A stretch of 55,430 bases of DNA, from positions 1 through 55,430 of the forward strand of contig JAFRBX010000074.1 of NCBI GenBank assembly GCA_017404665.1, in the 5' to 3' direction. Source of the stretch: Ruminococcus sp. GTDB taxonomy: Bacteria; Bacillota; Clostridia; Oscillospirales; Acutalibacteraceae. Position numbers and translations under genes: made by a program. Under the pieces are notes generated by a model that saw only the letters and a program-made list of their open reading frames with translations, was not told the origin of the DNA and did not search any database. Below, one piece after another: positions 53,059 to 55,430 of the stretch. How positions within the stretch are numbered: position 1 is the first letter of the stretch; every line of letters begins with the position of its first letter.

Positions 53059-54177
53059 ATGGCTTTTGAATTGGAAAAGAACCCGGCAAGCGGTCTTCCG
53101 GTTATCAAGGTAATCGGCGTGGGCGGCGGCGGCGGTAACGCCGTTAACCGCATGATCAAAATGGACGTCAAGAACGTAGAGTTCATCGCTGTCAATACAG
53201 ACGAGCACGTGCTGCGTTACAACCAGGCAAATGAAAAGATCCAGATCGGCGAGAAGGCTACCCGCGGCAAGGGCGCAGGCTCGATGCCCAGCGTAGGACA
53301 GGCTGCCGCCGAGGAGAATCGTGAAGAGATATCGGCGATGCTGAAGGATACGGATATGGTATTCATCACCGCCGGCATGGGCGGCGGCACCGGTACCGGC
53401 GCTGCTCCTATCGTGGCGAAGATTGCAAAGGATATGGGTATCCTGACGGTTGCTGTCGTCACCAAGCCCTTTGCCTTTGAAGGCAAAAAGCGCATGGCGC
53501 AGGCTGAGCAGGGCATCGCGGAGTTGTCCGCGTGCGTTGACTCCCTGATTATCGTTCCCAACGAGCGGTTGAAGCATGTTTCCGATCAAACCATTACCCT
53601 GCAGAACGCGTTCCTGATTGCCGACGACGTACTCCGTCAGGGCGTGCAGAGCATCTCCGACCTGATCGTTGTTCCCGGTCTGGTCAACCTCGACTTTGCC
53701 GATGTTTCTGCTGTTATGCGCGACGCGGGCTTTGCCCATATGGGTATCGGCAAGGCGACCGGCAAGGATAAGGCGATCGTCGCCGCTGATATGGCGATCT
53801 CCTCCGCACTGCTCGAGACCTCGATCGACGGCGCAACCGGCGTCATCATCAATATCACCGCTTCGCCTGATATCACGCTTGACGATATCGACGCGGCTTC
53901 CACCATGGTCCAGCAGAAGGCGGCTCCCGACGCGAATATCATCTGGGGTGCTGTTATCGACGAGGATATGAAGGATGAGATCAGCGTTACCGTTATCGCT
54001 ACCGGCTGCGGCAGCACCACAGATAACTCCGGCGCGTTCCCGACCTCCGCTCCTGTTTCCAACCCCGCGACCGCTCCCGATCCGCTGGCGCCTCCCACAG
54101 CGCCCGCTCCCGTGGATGTGGACTCTACCGATGACGATGATTCGTTCTACGACATCATGTCTATCTTTAACTCGTAA
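53059..54177 (+). CDS. ftsZ: Cell division protein FtsZ
   Basis: The 372-aa tubulin-like GTPase has [18 protein letters not shown], the GTP loop [23 protein letters not shown] and the T7 synergy-loop area [13 protein letters not shown]. The C-terminal domain ends near residue 320 and a Pro/Ala linker follows. The last residues are [13 protein letters not shown], not the usual I-P-x-F-L-R/K peptide that binds FtsA and SepF. It forms the Z ring. AAGGAGG precedes the ATG. A terminator lies 70 bp after the stop. Confidence 0.97.
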   Translation: MAFELEKNPASGLPVIKVIGVGGGGGNAVNRMIKMDVKNVEFIAVNTDEHVLRYNQANEKIQIGEKATRGKGAGSMPSVGQAAAEENREEISAMLKDTDMVFITAGMGGGTGTGAAPIVAKIAKDMGILTVAVVTKPFAFEGKKRMAQAEQGIAELSACVDSLIIVPNERLKHVSDQTITLQNAFLIADDVLRQGVQSISDLIVVPGLVNLDFADVSAVMRDAGFAHMGIGKATGKDKAIVAADMAISSALLETSIDGATGVIINITASPDITLDDIDAASTMVQQKAAPDANIIWGAVIDEDMKDEISVTVIATGCGSTTDNSGAFPTSAPVSNPATAPDPLAPPTAPAPVDVDSTDDDDSFYDIMSIFNS

Positions 54178-54249
54178 TTCAATACGGTTACGTATGATAA
54201 AAGCCCTTCCGGGTTCGGCCAATGTCATTAAGCTAAATAACAAATAGAG

Positions 54250-54288
54250 AATACCTCGTACTCAAACAAGGGTACGGGGTATTTTTTG
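54250..54288 (+). terminator. Terminator after ftsZ
   Basis: AATACCTCGTACTC pairs with GGGTACGGGGTATT around AAACAA, followed by a T-run. Confidence 0.85.
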
Positions 54289-54331
54289 AAATATTTTCAG
54301 AAAACACTTGACAAATGAGTAAAAATGTGCT

Positions 54332-54362
54332 GTCGCTTTGTTGAATGAATCAACAAAGCGAC
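54332..54362 (+). other. Perfect hairpin at the left end of the IS element
   Basis: GTCGCTTTGTTGA pairs with TCAACAAAGCGAC around ATGAA. It lies 52 bp before the transposase start and may block transcription entering from ftsZ. Confidence 0.6.
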
Positions 54363-54413
54363 CCTTGTAGTTAAGAGGTAAAACCCGTGTGGATACTACA
54401 AGGAGGACGCACT

Positions 54414-55430
54414 ATGAAAATGAAGAAAGTAAAGGCAGTCTTGAAACAATCTATTCAAGCGTTAAACGAATGTAAAGATTATTTCGTAACGAAACCACTG
54501 AAAGATTATTCCAGAAAAGGAAAGCTTCTCTTTGACCGGATGATTGAGTCGATCCTGTGTATGGGAGCCGGTACTTTGTCAAATGAAATGATGGATTTCT
54601 TTGGCTTTAGCGATGATCTTGCAACAACATCCGCTTTTGTGCAGAAAAGGGCGAAAATCTTACCGGAAGCATTTGAGAGTTTGTTTGACCTGTTTACAAA
54701 AGAATTCGCTGAAGCTGAAACCTATCGCGGATTTCAGCTGCTGGCTGTCGACGGGTCGGATTTCCTTACTGCCGCAAATCCCGATGATCCGGATTCTTAC
54801 TTTCCGGGCAAGGAAGATCAAAAGCCGTATAATCTTCTTCATCTCAACGCTCTCTATGACGTTGTTCGTCACATCTACATAGACGCTTTGCTCCAAAAGC
54901 GAAGATGTGCCGATGAATGTTCTGCTTTAGTCAGCATGACTGACAGATCACTATTGAAAAATGTTCTTCTAATGGCAGATCGCGGCTATGAATCTTACAA
55001 TGTTCTTGCTCACATTCAGGAAAAGGGCTGGAAATTCCTGTTTCGCGTCAAGAACGGCACAGGCGGGATTGTCAGCGGCCTCAATTTGCCTGATGATCCT
55101 ATCTTTGATGTTCCTTTCACTCTCAATCTGACCAACAAACAGTCTAATGAGGTGAAGTCCTTACTAAAGGACAAAAACCGTTACAGGTTTATTCCCAATA
55201 CATCACGTTTTGACTTCCTCCCAAAACACTCAAAATGGCATGACCCTGCGGTTTTCTATCCTCTTTCTTTCCGTATCGTTCGCTTCCCAATCTCTGAGAA
55301 CACCTATGAAACCGTCATCACCAATTTGGAGGCTGACGATTTTCCTCCTGCCGACCTCAAAAAGCTTTATGCCATGAGATGGGGCATTGAAACTTCATTC
55401 CGTGAATTGAAGTACACTGTCGGTCTACAG
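54414..55430 (+). CDS. IS4-family (DDE) transposase, 3' end outside the window
   Basis: ATG 54414 follows AAGGAGGACGC, and the frame stays open for 339 codons to the window edge. LLAVDGSDFL holds the first catalytic Asp, LMADRGYESYNVLAHI the second and RWGIETSFRELKYTVGLQ the catalytic Glu with the Y(2)R(3)E(6)K(1)-like signature of IS4 elements. The element is inserted just downstream of ftsZ and its terminator, so it probably does not harm the cluster. Terminal inverted repeats could not be confirmed because the right end is missing. Confidence 0.88.
   Translation, partial: MKMKKVKAVLKQSIQALNECKDYFVTKPLKDYSRKGKLLFDRMIESILCMGAGTLSNEMMDFFGFSDDLATTSAFVQKRAKILPEAFESLFDLFTKEFAEAETYRGFQLLAVDGSDFLTAANPDDPDSYFPGKEDQKPYNLLHLNALYDVVRHIYIDALLQKRRCADECSALVSMTDRSLLKNVLLMADRGYESYNVLAHIQEKGWKFLFRVKNGTGGIVSGLNLPDDPIFDVPFTLNLTNKQSNEVKSLLKDKNRYRFIPNTSRFDFLPKHSKWHDPAVFYPLSFRIVRFPISENTYETVITNLEADDFPPADLKKLYAMRWGIETSFRELKYTVGLQ
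54414..55430 (+). mobile_element. IS4-type insertion sequence, left part
   Basis: The transposase gene and its leader hairpin mark the element. Its left boundary should lie between about 54290 and 54332, after the ftsZ terminator; the exact end is not visible without the right inverted repeat. Confidence 0.65.

Overview
The window looks like a chromosomal segment of an endospore-forming member of the Bacillota, class Clostridia, most like the Ruminococcus / Oscillospiraceae group. The basis is: a SpoVT regulator and a piece of spoVAD (sporulation), a secreted protein ending in a type I dockerin (typical of ruminococci), a Gram-positive style division and cell wall (dcw) cluster with a PASTA penicillin-binding protein and DivIB, strong AGGAGG ribosome binding sites and sigma-A promoters. 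Core genes are visibly GC-richer than the first 10 kb and the 9.99-10.72 kb remnant. Genus is inference.

Layout. (1) 1-13.1 kb is an accessory island: a small TTG-start ORF behind a consensus promoter, a structured repeat, a large HExxH metallopeptidase-like protein next to a NACHT NTPase (a possible defence pair), a DUF3990 toxin-like/HTH pair with twin operators, an orphan gene, a 5'-truncated glycosyltransferase, a large serine recombinase with a small companion ORF, and a Phd-like antitoxin. The island ends abruptly at about 13,098 inside spoVAD, of which only the C-terminal part is present, so this may be one end of a skin-like element interrupting a sporulation gene. (2) 13.5-20 kb holds nfo, spoVT, two small CRISPR arrays arranged back to back with leaders facing each other and no cas genes, a CAP-domain protein, a ChbG-type deacetylase, a small lipoprotein and a low-molecular-weight phosphatase. 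(3) 20-24.6 kb is a glycerol operon: glpK, a GlpO-like flavoprotein with a BFD-type iron-sulfur domain, a second flavoprotein and a DUF1667 protein. A TIR-TPR protein follows. (4) 27-33.4 kb has a PfoR-like membrane protein, a beta-helix lipoprotein, two tandem paralogous structured RNA genes (the first preceded by six 21-bp phased repeats) and a CHAP-ricin-dockerin protein. (5) 34.6-41 kb is a Dlt-like surface-modification operon (adenylating ligase, carrier protein, MBOAT, DltD-like SGNH) with a PLP decarboxylase in the middle, which suggests that a decarboxylated or otherwise altered amino acid is transferred instead of plain D-alanine. (6) 41-54.2 kb is the dcw cluster: mraZ, rsmH, ftsL-like, PASTA PBP, mraY, ftsW, murG, murA, divIB, ftsZ, without murE, murF, murD, murC or murB. 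An IS4-type element begins just after ftsZ and runs off the window.

Several families of palindromic dispersed repeats fill the intergenic spaces, including every gap from the PBP gene to divIB. One copy lies inside the decarboxylase reading frame and is translated.
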